Assembly: GCA_016193045.1 (NCBI GenBank)
Contig: JACPSW010000130.1
Location: forward strand, 1-64,000
Length of the DNA stretch: 64,000 bases
DNA from: Candidatus Rokuibacteriota bacterium
GTDB taxonomy: Bacteria > Methylomirabilota > Methylomirabilia > Rokubacteriales > CSP1-6
Reading direction: 5' to 3'
A program made the position numbers and the translations under genes. Below, piece after piece: positions 1 to 9,316 of this stretch. The notes under the pieces are model-generated. The model had not been told where the DNA came from, ran no database searches, and saw only the letters and a program-made list of their open reading frames with translations. Numbering within the stretch: the first letter of the stretch is position 1; every line of letters starts with the position of its first letter.

Positions 1-20
1 ACATAACCGATGTCATCCAT
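1..20 (-). other. possible 5' end of a gene leaving the window
   Basis: On the minus strand an ATG at 20 is preceded by a GAGAG-type Shine-Dalgarno stretch and opens the reading frame MDDIGY before the window ends. Only six codons are visible, so this may be chance. The rest of the first 141 bases holds no recognisable gene or terminator. Confidence 0.2.
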
Positions 21-141
21 TACGACTCTCTCGCGACACCCGCTGCGCTGTCAAGAAAAAACGATGCGTTTGGACAGGTTCTCACCGCGGTGACCCGCCA
101 CACATCAGGGGGAGAGCTGTCATTTTTGCACCGGAAAGTAG

Positions 142-846
142 TTAACTCTCCCCGAGGTAGGCCCGGCGGACCTCGGGATTTTCCTGGAGGTCGGCGGCCG
201 TGCCGGAGAGGACGATGGTGCCGGTCTCCAGCACGTAGCCGCGGTGGGCGATCGAGAGGGCCATGGCGGCGTTCTGCTCGACTAGCAGAATCGTGGTGCC
301 CTGGCCGTTGATGTCCCGGATCGTCTCGAAGATCTGCTCCACGAGCACGGGGGCCAGCCCCATGGAGGGCTCGTCCAGAAGCAGGATCCGGGGGGCCGCC
401 ATCAGCGCCCGGGCGATGGCCAGCATCTGCTGCTCGCCCCCCGAGAGCGTGCCGGCGACCTGGGCGCGCCGCTCCTTCAGGCGCGGGAAGAGGACGAAGA
501 CGCGCTCGAGATCCTGCCCGATCCCGGCGTCCGCCCGCGCATAGGCGCCCATTTCCAGATTCTCGAGGACCGTCAGTCGGTTGAAGATCCGCCGCCCCTC
601 GGGGACGTGGGCGATCCCCCGGAGGACGATGGCGTGGGGCGGCACGCCGAGGAGGGGCTCTCCCTCCAGCCGCACGCTTCCGCTGCGCGCGGGGAGGAGC
701 CCGGAAAGGGTCTTGAGCGTGGTGGTCTTCCCGGCGCCATTGTTGCCGAGGAGGGCGACGATCTCGCCCTCGCCCACGCCGAGCGTCACGCCCTTGAGCG
801 CGTGGATCTCGCCGTAGTAGACGTGGAGGTCCTCGACCTCAAGCAT
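142..846 (-). CDS. livF: LivF-type ABC transporter ATP-binding protein
   Basis: This is one of the two cytoplasmic ATPases that power a branched-chain amino acid (HAAT family) importer. The 234-residue protein has Walker A GNNGAGKT at 34-41, the signature LSGGEQQM near 134, and Walker B ILLLDEPSMGL near 155, followed by the H-loop region LLVEQN. The length is typical of LivF. The ATG at 846 lies inside the 3' end of livG (8-base overlap), so the two are translationally coupled. It is last in the livK-livH-livM-livG-livF order. The true substrate of such systems is often not a branched-chain amino acid (aromatics, amides and urea are known for the family), and the sequence does not decide this. 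Confidence 0.95.
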   Translation of the reverse strand: MLEVEDLHVYYGEIHALKGVTLGVGEGEIVALLGNNGAGKTTTLKTLSGLLPARSGSVRLEGEPLLGVPPHAIVLRGIAHVPEGRRIFNRLTVLENLEMGAYARADAGIGQDLERVFVLFPRLKERRAQVAGTLSGGEQQMLAIARALMAAPRILLLDEPSMGLAPVLVEQIFETIRDINGQGTTILLVEQNAAMALSIAHRGYVLETGTIVLSGTAADLQENPEVRRAYLGES

Positions 847-1633
847 CCTCGGCCTCCGCGGCCCGGCCCCACTTCCGGCGCCCCAGGTACGCCTCGATGA
901 CCCGCGCGTTCTTCTGGACCTCGCCGGGTTGGCCCTCGGCGATCTTCTCGCCGTAGTCCAGCACCGTCACCCGGTCCGACACCTCCATCACCACGCGCAT
1001 GTTGTGCTCGATCAGGAGGATCGTGAGGCCGAGTTCCTCCCGGAGCCGCCGGATGAAGGCCATCGTCTCCACGGTCTCTCCCGACGTCATCCCGGCGGTG
1101 GGCTCGTCGAGCAGCAGCAGCTTGGGCCGGCTCGCAAGCGCGCGGGCGATCTCCAGCCGGCGCTGCGCCCCGTAGGGCAGGTTCTTCGCCAGGAAATCGC
1201 CGCGCCCCTGCAGGCCGACGAAGTAGAGGAGATCTTGCGCCGCCCGGGTGGCCGACGTCTCTTCGCGCCGGGTTGACGGGCTCCTCACGACCGTCCCGAT
1301 CCAGGTTGATTGCAGGTGGGGGTGCATGCCCACCAGGATGTTTTCCAGGGCCGTCATGTTGGCGAAGAGCCGGATGTTCTGGTACGTGCGGGCGATTCCC
1401 TGGCGGGTGATCAGGTCGGGTCTCAGTCCGTCGATCTGCACGCCGTTGAAGCGGATTTCCCCCGCTTCCGGTTCGTAGAAGCCCGTCACCAGGTTGAAGA
1501 AGGTGGTCTTCCCGGCCCCGTTGGGCCCGATGATGCTGTGAACGGACTGCTCCTCGACCTCCAGGTCGAGCTCGTTCAGAGCGACGAGCCCCCCAAAGCG
1601 CTTGGTCAGGTTCCGGGAGGTGAGGAGAGCCAT
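839..1633 (-). CDS. livG: LivG-type ABC transporter ATP-binding protein
   Basis: Second ATPase of the importer, 264 residues from the chosen ATG at 1633 (MALLTSRNLTKRFGG), which has GAAGGGCG just upstream. An alternative start at 1723 would add 30 residues and run into livM, so it is not preferred. Walker A is GPNGAGKTTF. The LivG-typical stretch GIARTYQNIRLFANMTALENILVG follows, then a degenerate signature region NLPYGAQRRLEIARAL and Walker B LLLLDEPTAGM. The Y-G-A-Q form of the signature is common in LivG. The gene starts 17 bases after livM and overlaps livF. Confidence 0.93.
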   Translation of the reverse strand: MALLTSRNLTKRFGGLVALNELDLEVEEQSVHSIIGPNGAGKTTFFNLVTGFYEPEAGEIRFNGVQIDGLRPDLITRQGIARTYQNIRLFANMTALENILVGMHPHLQSTWIGTVVRSPSTRREETSATRAAQDLLYFVGLQGRGDFLAKNLPYGAQRRLEIARALASRPKLLLLDEPTAGMTSGETVETMAFIRRLREELGLTILLIEHNMRVVMEVSDRVTVLDYGEKIAEGQPGEVQKNARVIEAYLGRRKWGRAAEAEDA

Positions 1634-1650
1634 TCGCCCTTCTTCGCGGC

Positions 1651-3327
1651 TCAGCCGGCCGGCTGCGAGTCCACCGCCCGCTGGCTCTCGTGCAATTCCC
1701 GCCGGATCACCGCGGTGGGCCACAGCCCCTCCGGACGGAGCTGCATCATGAGCACGAGGGCGGCCCCGTAGACGAGGAAACGGAATTCGGCAAACTCGCG
1801 TAGCAGCTCCGGAAGCCCTACCAGAAACAGCGCGCCCACGACCACCCCGGGCATGCTGCCCATGCCGCCGACGATGATCAGGGCCAGCACGTTGATGGAG
1901 ATGAGCAACTGGAAGCTATGGGGGAACACCGAGCCGACCATGACGGCGAAGATGGCCCCGCTGAGGCCGGCGCAGGCCGCTCCCAGGCCGTAGGCGAGGA
2001 GCTTGACGTTCACCAGGTTGATTCCCATGGCCTCCGCCACGTCCTCGTCCTCGCGCAGGGCCATCCAGGCCCGCCCGAGGCGGGAGTCGCGCAGTCGCAT
2101 GGCGACAAACGCCACCAGGACGCTCGCCGCCAGCGTCAGGTAGAAGAGCTGCTCGGGCCCCCGGAGCTCGAACCCGAAGAGCGCCGGTTTGGGGATCCCC
2201 AGCACCCCCTGGGAGCCGCCGAGCCACGGCCGCAGGAAGTCCGACAGCACCAGCAGCCGGACGATCTCGCCGAACCCGAGGGTGGCGATCGCGAGGTAGT
2301 CGCCGCGGATCCTGAGCACCGGCACCCCCAGGATCACCCCGGCGATGAGCGAGACGGCGACGGCGATGGGGACCGCCGTCCAAAAGGAGAACTGGGCGAT
2401 CGCCAGTCCCCCGGCGGCGGTGAGCAGGCCAACGGTGTAGGCGCCGATGGCGAAGAAGGCCACGAAGCCGAGGTCCAGCAGGCCAGCGAAGCCCACCTCG
2501 AGGTTCAGCCCCAGGCCCATGAGCGTGTAGAGGCCCACCAGGACCAGCACCATCGAGAGGAATGGCCCCGCCCCGAGGGGCAGGAGGAGCAGCAGCACGG
2601 TCCCGAGGCCCAGGGCGAGCAGCCGGAGGGCGGTGCGTGGCGAGGCGGGGAGCTGGAGGACCCACTCGCGCACCGTGGCGCCCTGGCCGGCCCACACGGC
2701 GCTCCCGCCCCCGACCACCAGGAACGCAATCAGGGCGCCGGAGACGGAAAGCCCCTGGTCCGCGAAGAGCGCGTCCCGGACGGCCATGCCGGCGGCGGTG
2801 GCGCGCAGCACGGGGTCCAGCAGGTCCTGGAACAGGCCGAGGGCCAGGACCGAACCCAGCCCGAGGAGGAGCGGGCGGCGCGCACGTCCGGTCAGGAGCG
2901 GCCCGGCTGCCCCCAGCGCGCCGGCGGCGGCCCCTGCCGCCACGGGCAGGTACGCGCCGCCCGCGCCCTGGTCCAGGGAGAGCAGGGCGAAGAGCGTCGG
3001 CGAGGCGCTCACGAACACGCGGCGGAGGTTCAGGAGTCTCCCCGCGATGACGAGCCCCGCCACCGCCGCCCCGGCCGCCGTTCCTGCCAGGGCGCCCCGC
3101 AACAGGGCGAGCGTGGCGTGGCCGTCCGGCCGAAGCCGGGCGGCTTGGTAGCCGGACGCCAGGCCGGTCAGGAAGAGCAGGGTAAGGCCCAGGGAGACGA
3201 CGCCGGCGATGATCTGGCGCCCCGCGAAGGCCTCTACCATGCCCACGAGCGCGAGGAATACGGCCACCGCGCCCCAGACGAGGCCCGTCCGCGCCGCGCC
3301 GCCCCACAAGCGACGGGCTCCCGTCAC
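1651..3327 (-). CDS. livM: LivM-type permease with long extra N-terminal membrane region
   Basis: Inner-membrane permease that pairs with LivH. The C-terminal half (from about residue 255, MVLVLVGLYTLMGLGLNLEVG) is a standard LivM domain: VGFAGLLDLGFVAFFAIGAYT, then the cytoplasmic coupling region AWMALREDEDVAEAMGINLVNVKLLAYG, ending in LRPEGLWP. The first roughly 250 residues are Ala/Gly/Leu-rich with about six hydrophobic segments and no motif I recognise. At 558 residues it is longer than usual LivM proteins (about 300-430). The extension is in frame with no obvious internal start, so it looks genuine. It lies 21 bases after livH in the same operon. Confidence 0.9.
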   Translation of the reverse strand: MTGARRLWGGAARTGLVWGAVAVFLALVGMVEAFAGRQIIAGVVSLGLTLLFLTGLASGYQAARLRPDGHATLALLRGALAGTAAGAAVAGLVIAGRLLNLRRVFVSASPTLFALLSLDQGAGGAYLPVAAGAAAGALGAAGPLLTGRARRPLLLGLGSVLALGLFQDLLDPVLRATAAGMAVRDALFADQGLSVSGALIAFLVVGGGSAVWAGQGATVREWVLQLPASPRTALRLLALGLGTVLLLLLPLGAGPFLSMVLVLVGLYTLMGLGLNLEVGFAGLLDLGFVAFFAIGAYTVGLLTAAGGLAIAQFSFWTAVPIAVAVSLIAGVILGVPVLRIRGDYLAIATLGFGEIVRLLVLSDFLRPWLGGSQGVLGIPKPALFGFELRGPEQLFYLTLAASVLVAFVAMRLRDSRLGRAWMALREDEDVAEAMGINLVNVKLLAYGLGAACAGLSGAIFAVMVGSVFPHSFQLLISINVLALIIVGGMGSMPGVVVGALFLVGLPELLREFAEFRFLVYGAALVLMMQLRPEGLWPTAVIRRELHESQRAVDSQPAG

Positions 3328-3348
3328 CGCCGCGCCCTCCGAACGGGG

Positions 3349-4410
<1,062 letters not shown>

Positions 4411-4424
4411 GTGGCGCCCCGAGC

Positions 4425-4458
4425 AAAAGGGGGATGAGCCCTTGTCGGCTCACCCCCC
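4425..4458 (-). terminator. hairpin with T tract between livK-like gene and livH
   Basis: Read on the minus strand, GGGGGGTGAGCC pairs with GGCTCATCCCCC (one mismatch) across a 6-base loop and is followed by TTTT. The form is intrinsic-terminator-like. Placed just after the binding-protein gene and before the permease genes, it probably lets only part of the transcripts continue, giving more binding protein than membrane components. Confidence 0.7.
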
Positions 4459-4487
4459 TGGAGAATAGCCTTTTCGTCGGGAAAGCT

Positions 4488-5735
4488 TTATGGGTGGATT
4501 TTCCTTGGGTTCTTTCCGGGATCCCACTTCGCCGGGTCCGCTGACTCGAGCTGGTACACGGCGATCTTGGGGTCCGCGCAGTCGCCGTGCTTGTCGCAGG
4601 TCAGAGTGCCGGTCAGCCCCTTGAAGCCCTTCGTGGCGAACAGCGCGTCCCGGAGGGCCTTGCGCCCGATGTGGGTGTCGCCGGCCGCGTCCTTCTTGGC
4701 GACCTTCTCGATGGCGGCAAAGATCATCATCGCGGCGTCATAGGCGTGCGGGTGGAAGGGGGCCAGCGGCTTCTCCCCGTACTTCTTCTGGTGCTTGTCC
4801 AGGAAGGTCTTGTATGCCGGGCCCAGGGCCTCTGGCGACAGGTCGGGGCTCGAGTGGTACATGCCCACAGACGCATTTCCGGCGGCCTTGAGGAAGTCCG
4901 GCGAGAACATCCCGTCGGCCCCCATCAGCTTGACCGTCGCCAGCCCGGCCACTTCCCTGGCCTGTCGGGTCACGTGGCCACCCGCGGCGATAAAGATCGG
5001 GTAGTAGATCAGCTCGGGCTTTCCCGCTGCGATCTTTGTCAGCACGGGCCGCATGTCTGCGTCGGTAGGGGAGACGGCCTCCTGGGACGTGATGGTGCCC
5101 CCAAGCTTCTTGAAGGTTTCGACGAAGACCCCCACCAACCCCTCGGCGTACGGGCTTCCGTCGTGGATGGTCGCCACCTTGCTGACCTTCGGGACCTTCC
5201 GGGCAAACTCAGCCGCCACCCTTCCCTGCACCTTGTCGTTGTGCGCGGTTCTGAGGTAGCCGTCGTAGGTCGGTCCGCGGTCAGGGGCCGTGAGCTTGGG
5301 CGCCGTGTTCGACGGCGACACGGTCACCAGCCCGGCCTTCCACAGAATGGGAGCGCCCGGCACCGCCTCGCTCGAGCAGTTGGAGCCGATGGCGGCCACG
5401 ATGGCCGGGTTCGCGGCCAGCTTGGTGGCCGCCGTCACGCCCCCCTCGGCGTTGCAGGCCGAGTCCTCGCCGATCAACTTGATGGGATGGCCGAGAAGCT
5501 TGCCGCCCTTGTCATCGATGGCGATCTCCACGCCACGCCGGGTGTCAATGCCCAGGCTGGCGTCGGGTCCCGCCACGACGAACCAGTACGCGATAGTGAG
5601 GGGTCGGCCCTTGGCGATTTTCAGCACGCCGATCGGGTCGGTGACAGGCGCCTGGGCGGCAGCGGGGAGCGCCGCGAAATAGCAAAATGCGCTCACCAGG
5701 AGCACGGCTACCCCGAGGAATTTCGCGCGCTTCAT
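4488..5735 (-). CDS. livK: periplasmic branched-chain amino acid-type binding protein
   Basis: Type I periplasmic binding protein (LivK/LivJ, Peripla_BP_6 family), 415 residues. A signal peptide with basic start MKRAKFLG, hydrophobic core and AAA-QA cleavage region covers residues 1-28. The mature protein begins with IAYWFVVAGPDASLGIDTRRGVE and IDDKGGKLLGHPIKLIGED, the typical first lobe, and contains AAIGSNCSSEAVPGAPI and AEFARKVPKVSKVATIHDG. Two cysteine pairs are likely (CNAEGG/NCSS and LTCDKHGDCADP). GGGGGAGGG lies upstream of the ATG. It is first in the liv operon. The ligand cannot be read from the sequence. Confidence 0.9.
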   Translation of the reverse strand: MKRAKFLGVAVLLVSAFCYFAALPAAAQAPVTDPIGVLKIAKGRPLTIAYWFVVAGPDASLGIDTRRGVEIAIDDKGGKLLGHPIKLIGEDSACNAEGGVTAATKLAANPAIVAAIGSNCSSEAVPGAPILWKAGLVTVSPSNTAPKLTAPDRGPTYDGYLRTAHNDKVQGRVAAEFARKVPKVSKVATIHDGSPYAEGLVGVFVETFKKLGGTITSQEAVSPTDADMRPVLTKIAAGKPELIYYPIFIAAGGHVTRQAREVAGLATVKLMGADGMFSPDFLKAAGNASVGMYHSSPDLSPEALGPAYKTFLDKHQKKYGEKPLAPFHPHAYDAAMMIFAAIEKVAKKDAAGDTHIGRKALRDALFATKGFKGLTGTLTCDKHGDCADPKIAVYQLESADPAKWDPGKNPRKIHP

Positions 5736-5804
5736 AGCGTCCCTCCCCCTTCGTCTTTCTCCCCCTGTGTGGCGATGAGAGTTTCAGCCGCGGAATGCCC
5801 CCTT

Positions 5805-5839
5805 CCCGGACGCCCTCTCCCAGAAGAGGGCGTCCCGGG
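5805..5839 (-). other. strong hairpin between two binding-protein genes
   Basis: CCCGGACGCCCTCT pairs with AGAGGGCGTCCCGGG across a 6-base loop, with one bulged base. There is no T tract on either side, so it is an RNA 3'-end or processing structure rather than a clear intrinsic terminator. It lies in the 210-base gap that separates the second binding-protein gene from the livK-like gene. Confidence 0.5.
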
Positions 5840-5945
5840 TGCTACGCCACCCTCTCTACGGCCGGAACGCTACCAGGAAGGAACGGCCCTGTCAAGGATG
5901 CCGGGCGGAGTTGTCCTCCAGCCCATCCCCGGGGTCTGGCAGCGG

Positions 5946-7142
5946 TCAGTCCTGCTTCTTGAGAGGAGGCGGAGGGAGTTCCAGCCGCATCACTTCCTTG
6001 TTGTCGCCCCATTTGGCGGGGTCATCGGAGGCCACCTGGAACACGAAGTAGAGGGACTTTTTGAGATCGCCCTTCTCATCAAACTCGATGGCCCCCGTGA
6101 TCCCGGCGTGCCGGACCTTCCGAAGGGCCGCCGCGACTGCCCCCCGCGGAGATCCTCTGCCGCCGATCTCTTTGATGGCGGTCTCCAGGGCTTTCAGCCC
6201 GGTCGCCGTCGCGTCATAGGCTAGCGCCGCGACGGTGTCAGGATCGTTCTTGAACCGCTGACGGTACGCTCTGGCAAACTGCCTGGCCCCCGCGTAGGAG
6301 GAAAGGGGCCCGGCCGTCGTGGTGTAGTAGGTCCCGACGGCAACCCTGCCGGCCATCCTGACAAAGTCCGGCGAGGCCAGGGCGTCGGGACCCATGAACC
6401 TGGCCCTGACGCCCCCCTCTCGGGCTTCCCTCAGAAACCGGGCAGCCTCGTCGGGGTTGCCCGCGAGGTACATCAGGTCCGGCTGCCGGGCTCGGAGGGG
6501 GGCGACGATCCGGTCGAAGCCAGGCCTGTCTTGCATCCCCTCGAAGCCGATCACCTCGATGCCGAGCTTCGTGGCGTGCTTCCTGAAGGCCTCGGCCACC
6601 CGCCAGCCGTACGTCGTGCCATCGTGGGCGATGGAAGCAGTCTTGATCTTCAGCGTCCTGGCGAACTCCGCCCCCGCGACGCCCTGGACATCGTCGCGGC
6701 CGCTGATGCGGCTTGCGTTGGCATAGTTCAGGTCGGTCACGGCCGGCGCGGCGGCGAGCGAGATCATCGCCAGCTGGGCTTCCCTGTAGACGTCAAGGGC
6801 GGAAAGGGCGGTGCCGTCTAGGTGGCCGATAACGAGGAGGATGCTCCCCTCAGCGACGATGCGCCCGGCATTCGTCGCCGCCACATCGGGCCTGCCCTGG
6901 TCGTCGAACGGCGCCAACTCGATCTTGACTCCGAGCTTGTCGAGCGCGCCCGCGAGCTGCTCGATGGCCAACTGGGCCCCTCGCCTCACTCCCTCCCCCA
7001 GAGTCGCCTGGCCCCCAGAAAGCGGGCTCTGGGTAGCGATTTTGACGACGCCCTGAGGCCACGGTGTCGGCGCGCCCGCCTGGGGCGCCAGCGCGAGCGC
7101 GGCGAGCGGAAGGGCCCATCCGTAAATGGGGAATGCCCTCAT
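5946..7142 (-). CDS. second periplasmic amino acid-type binding protein
   Basis: Another Peripla_BP_6-type ABC substrate-binding protein, 398 residues from the ATG at 7142, which overlaps the thiE stop as ATGA. An export signal, MRAFPIYGWALPLAALALAPQAGA, fits this start; a longer frame upstream lies inside thiE and was rejected. Family features include IATQSPLSGGQATLGEGVRRGAQLAIEQL, IGHLDGTALSALDVYREA and FARTLKIKTASIAHDGTTYG. It is distinct in sequence from the livK-like protein downstream and may supply the same LivHMGF permease with another ligand. Coupling to a thiamine gene is suggestive, but a thiamine-related ligand is only speculation. Confidence 0.85.
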   Translation of the reverse strand: MRAFPIYGWALPLAALALAPQAGAPTPWPQGVVKIATQSPLSGGQATLGEGVRRGAQLAIEQLAGALDKLGVKIELAPFDDQGRPDVAATNAGRIVAEGSILLVIGHLDGTALSALDVYREAQLAMISLAAAPAVTDLNYANASRISGRDDVQGVAGAEFARTLKIKTASIAHDGTTYGWRVAEAFRKHATKLGIEVIGFEGMQDRPGFDRIVAPLRARQPDLMYLAGNPDEAARFLREAREGGVRARFMGPDALASPDFVRMAGRVAVGTYYTTTAGPLSSYAGARQFARAYRQRFKNDPDTVAALAYDATATGLKALETAIKEIGGRGSPRGAVAAALRKVRHAGITGAIEFDEKGDLKKSLYFVFQVASDDPAKWGDNKEVMRLELPPPPLKKQD

Positions 7143-7810
7143 TTGCCGGGGGCGGTCTTGGTTCGTGCGATTCTCGCCGCCCGGATACGCTCCAGCAGCA
7201 GGCGGGTAGCCATCGCAGGATCGGGCGCCCCGCAAACGGCTGAGATCACCGCCACCCCGTCGGCGCCGGCGCGGATCGCCTCTTCGGCGTTGTCGGCCGT
7301 GATCCCGCCGATCGCCACGAGGGGCGCCGCGATCGTCTGTCGCACCGTCCTGAGCAGGTCCAGCCCGACGAGCTGGAACTCAGGCTTGGTGGCGGTGGGG
7401 AAGATCGAGCCCACCGCGACGTAATCGGCCCCCTCGCGCTCGGCCTGTCTCGCCTGCTCCAGGCTGTGGGTCGAGACGCCAAGGAACATCGGGGGCGGCA
7501 GGAGCCGGCGGGCCACTGAGGCCGGAAGGTCATCCTGGCCGAGGTGCAAGCCGTCAGCCTCCACGGCCAGGGCCAGGTCCAGCCGGTCGTTGACGACGAG
7601 GCCGATCCCGGCCTGCTTCGCCCTCCGCCGCAGGTCCTCCAGGAGGGGGAGGCAGCGGCGGAGGGGCCACTCCTTTTCGCGGAACTGGACCAAGCGACCT
7701 CCTCCGGCAATGACGCCATCCAGAATCTCACGGAGGTCGCGCCCGTGGCTGGCCGTCCGGTCCAGGATCACATACAGATCGAGCTCGAATCGCCCCCTCA
7801 CCCCGCCCAA
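7139..7810 (-). CDS. thiE: thiamine-phosphate synthase
   Basis: ThiE joins HMP-pyrophosphate and thiazole phosphate to thiamine phosphate in the cytoplasm. The 223-residue TIM-barrel protein shows VQFREKEWP (pyrophosphate/HMP binding), VNDRLDLALAVEADGLHLGQDDLP, GVSTHSLEQARQAEREGADYVAVGSIFPTATK and VAIGGITADNAEEAIRAGADGVAVISAV, all signature ThiE blocks. No other thiamine biosynthesis gene is in the window. The stop codon overlaps the start of the downstream binding-protein gene, so the two are probably co-translated. A repeat element separates it from accC upstream. Confidence 0.93.
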   Translation of the reverse strand: MGGVRGRFELDLYVILDRTASHGRDLREILDGVIAGGGRLVQFREKEWPLRRCLPLLEDLRRRAKQAGIGLVVNDRLDLALAVEADGLHLGQDDLPASVARRLLPPPMFLGVSTHSLEQARQAEREGADYVAVGSIFPTATKPEFQLVGLDLLRTVRQTIAAPLVAIGGITADNAEEAIRAGADGVAVISAVCGAPDPAMATRLLLERIRAARIARTKTAPGK

Positions 7811-7818
7811 CTCAGATG

Positions 7819-7890
7819 CCCCTCACCTTTTCTCCTCTCCCCAGCGGGGAGAGGTAGGGTGAGGGGGGGGAGAGGATGAAGGTGAGGGGG
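7819..7890. repeat. dispersed CTCTCCCC palindromic element, copy 1
   Basis: About 70 bases in the thiE-accC gap, with core palindrome CCTCTCCCC-AGC-GGGGAGAGG at 7834-7854 and flanking CCTCACC/GGTGAGG arms. The reverse complement matches the element at 11771-11838 over almost its full length, so the two are inverted copies of one repeat. Confidence 0.8.
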
Positions 7891-7893
7891 AGT

Positions 7894-9228
7894 TCACAGC
7901 GTGACCTCGAGCTTCGGCAGGGGGAAACCGCCCGCGCGGAACACGGGGTCTTCGAGCAGCCGCAGGTGGAACGGGATCGTGGTCTTGACCCCTTCGACGA
8001 TGGTCTCGGAGAGCGCGCGCCGCATCCGGCCGATAGCCTCCGGGCGGTCGGTGCCGTGGACGATGATCTTGGCGATGAGGGAGTCGTAGACGGACGGGAC
8101 GGTGTAGCCGGGCATGAGGTGGCTGTCCACCCGGACTCCCGGGCCTCCGGGGGGAACCCACGCGGTGATCCGTCCTGGATTCGGCGTGAAGGTGTCGGGA
8201 TCTTCGGCGTTGATCCGGCACTCCATGGCGTGCCCGACGGGGCGGATATCGCTCTGGCTCCAGCGAAGAGGTTCTCCCGTGGCGATCAGGATCTGCTCGC
8301 GGACGAGGTCGATCCCCGTCAGCATCTCCGTGACCGGATGCTCGACCTGGATGCGGGTGTTCATCTCGATGAAGTAGAAGTTTCCCTCCCGGTCCACGAG
8401 AAACTCCATGGTGCCGGCGCTGGTGTAGTTCACGGCCTGCGCCACCGCCAGCGCGGCCTTGTGGAGGCCCGTCCGGGTCGCGGGCGGGATGGCCGACGCG
8501 GGGGACTCCTCGAGGAGCTTCTGGTACCGGCGCTGGACCGAGCAGTCGCGCTCGCCCGCATGGATGCGCGTGCCGGCCCGGTCTCCCAGGACCTGAACCT
8601 CGATGTGGCGGGCCTCCTCCACGAATTTTTCCAGATAGACGTCGGAGGAGCCGAAGGCGGCAGCGGCCTCCGCTTGGCACGTGTGGAAGGCCTGCGCCAG
8701 GGCCTCGCGCTCGCGCACAATGCGCATGCCGCGCCCGCCTCCGCCAGCGGCCGCTTTGAGCATCACCGGAAACCCGACGGCCTCGGCCGCGCTGTGGGCC
8801 TGGTCCTCGTCCTTGAGCGGGGCCTCGCTTCCGGGGATGATCGGGACCCCGGCCTGACGGGCGATCTCCCGCGCCTGGGCTTTGTCGCCCATGAGGCGGA
8901 TGGCTTCCGGGGACGGGCCGATGAACGTGATCCCGCAAGCCCGGCAGATATCCGCGAACGCGGCGTTCTCGGAAAGGAAGCCGTAGCCGGGGTGGATCGC
9001 TTCGCTGTCGGTAACGGCCGCCGCGGAGATGATGCTCGGGATGTTCAGATAGCTCGACCGGGCATCGTCGGGGCCGACGCAGATGGACTCATCGGCCAGG
9101 CGGACGGGCAGGGAGTTGGCATCCACCTTCGAATGAGCGATGACGGCGCGGATCCCCATCTCGCGGCAGGCCCGCAGGATCCGGAGGGCGATCTCACCGC
9201 GGTTCGCGATCAGTATCTTGTTAAACAC
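7894..9228 (-). CDS. accC: acetyl-CoA carboxylase, biotin carboxylase subunit
   Basis: AccC carboxylates biotin on AccB with ATP and bicarbonate, the first step of malonyl-CoA synthesis. From the GTG at 9228 the protein is 444 residues and begins VFNKILIANRGEIALRILRA, the universal AccC start; a TTG start 39 bases upstream would add repeat-encoded residues and is rejected. The ATP-grasp region KAAAGGGGRGMRIV, the EKFVEEARHIEVQ block, and FIEMNTRIQVEHPVTE with its catalytic Glu and Arg are intact. Length is normal. Usually accB and accC are adjacent; here a 464-residue peptidase-like gene lies between them. accA and accD are not in the window. Confidence 0.95.
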   Translation of the reverse strand: MFNKILIANRGEIALRILRACREMGIRAVIAHSKVDANSLPVRLADESICVGPDDARSSYLNIPSIISAAAVTDSEAIHPGYGFLSENAAFADICRACGITFIGPSPEAIRLMGDKAQAREIARQAGVPIIPGSEAPLKDEDQAHSAAEAVGFPVMLKAAAGGGGRGMRIVREREALAQAFHTCQAEAAAAFGSSDVYLEKFVEEARHIEVQVLGDRAGTRIHAGERDCSVQRRYQKLLEESPASAIPPATRTGLHKAALAVAQAVNYTSAGTMEFLVDREGNFYFIEMNTRIQVEHPVTEMLTGIDLVREQILIATGEPLRWSQSDIRPVGHAMECRINAEDPDTFTPNPGRITAWVPPGGPGVRVDSHLMPGYTVPSVYDSLIAKIIVHGTDRPEAIGRMRRALSETIVEGVKTTIPFHLRLLEDPVFRAGGFPLPKLEVTL

Positions 9229-9301
9229 GACCCACCTTCGGTGGGTGCCCGCAAAGGACTGGCCCAATCATCTGCCAGCCGCGCCTTCGGCGCGGATCCA
9301 C
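9229..9301. repeat. bipartite hairpin repeat, copy A1
   Basis: Two perfect hairpins, ACCCACC-TTC-GGTGGGT (9230-9246) and CCGCGCC-TTC-GGCGCGG (9279-9295), are joined by a conserved linker containing TGCCCGCAAAGGA and GGCCCA and end in GGATCCAC. About 72 bases match copy A2 (13676-13747, opposite orientation) with few differences. It abuts the GTG start codon of accC. Confidence 0.85.
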
Positions 9302-9316
9302 GGGGTGGGGCATTGT

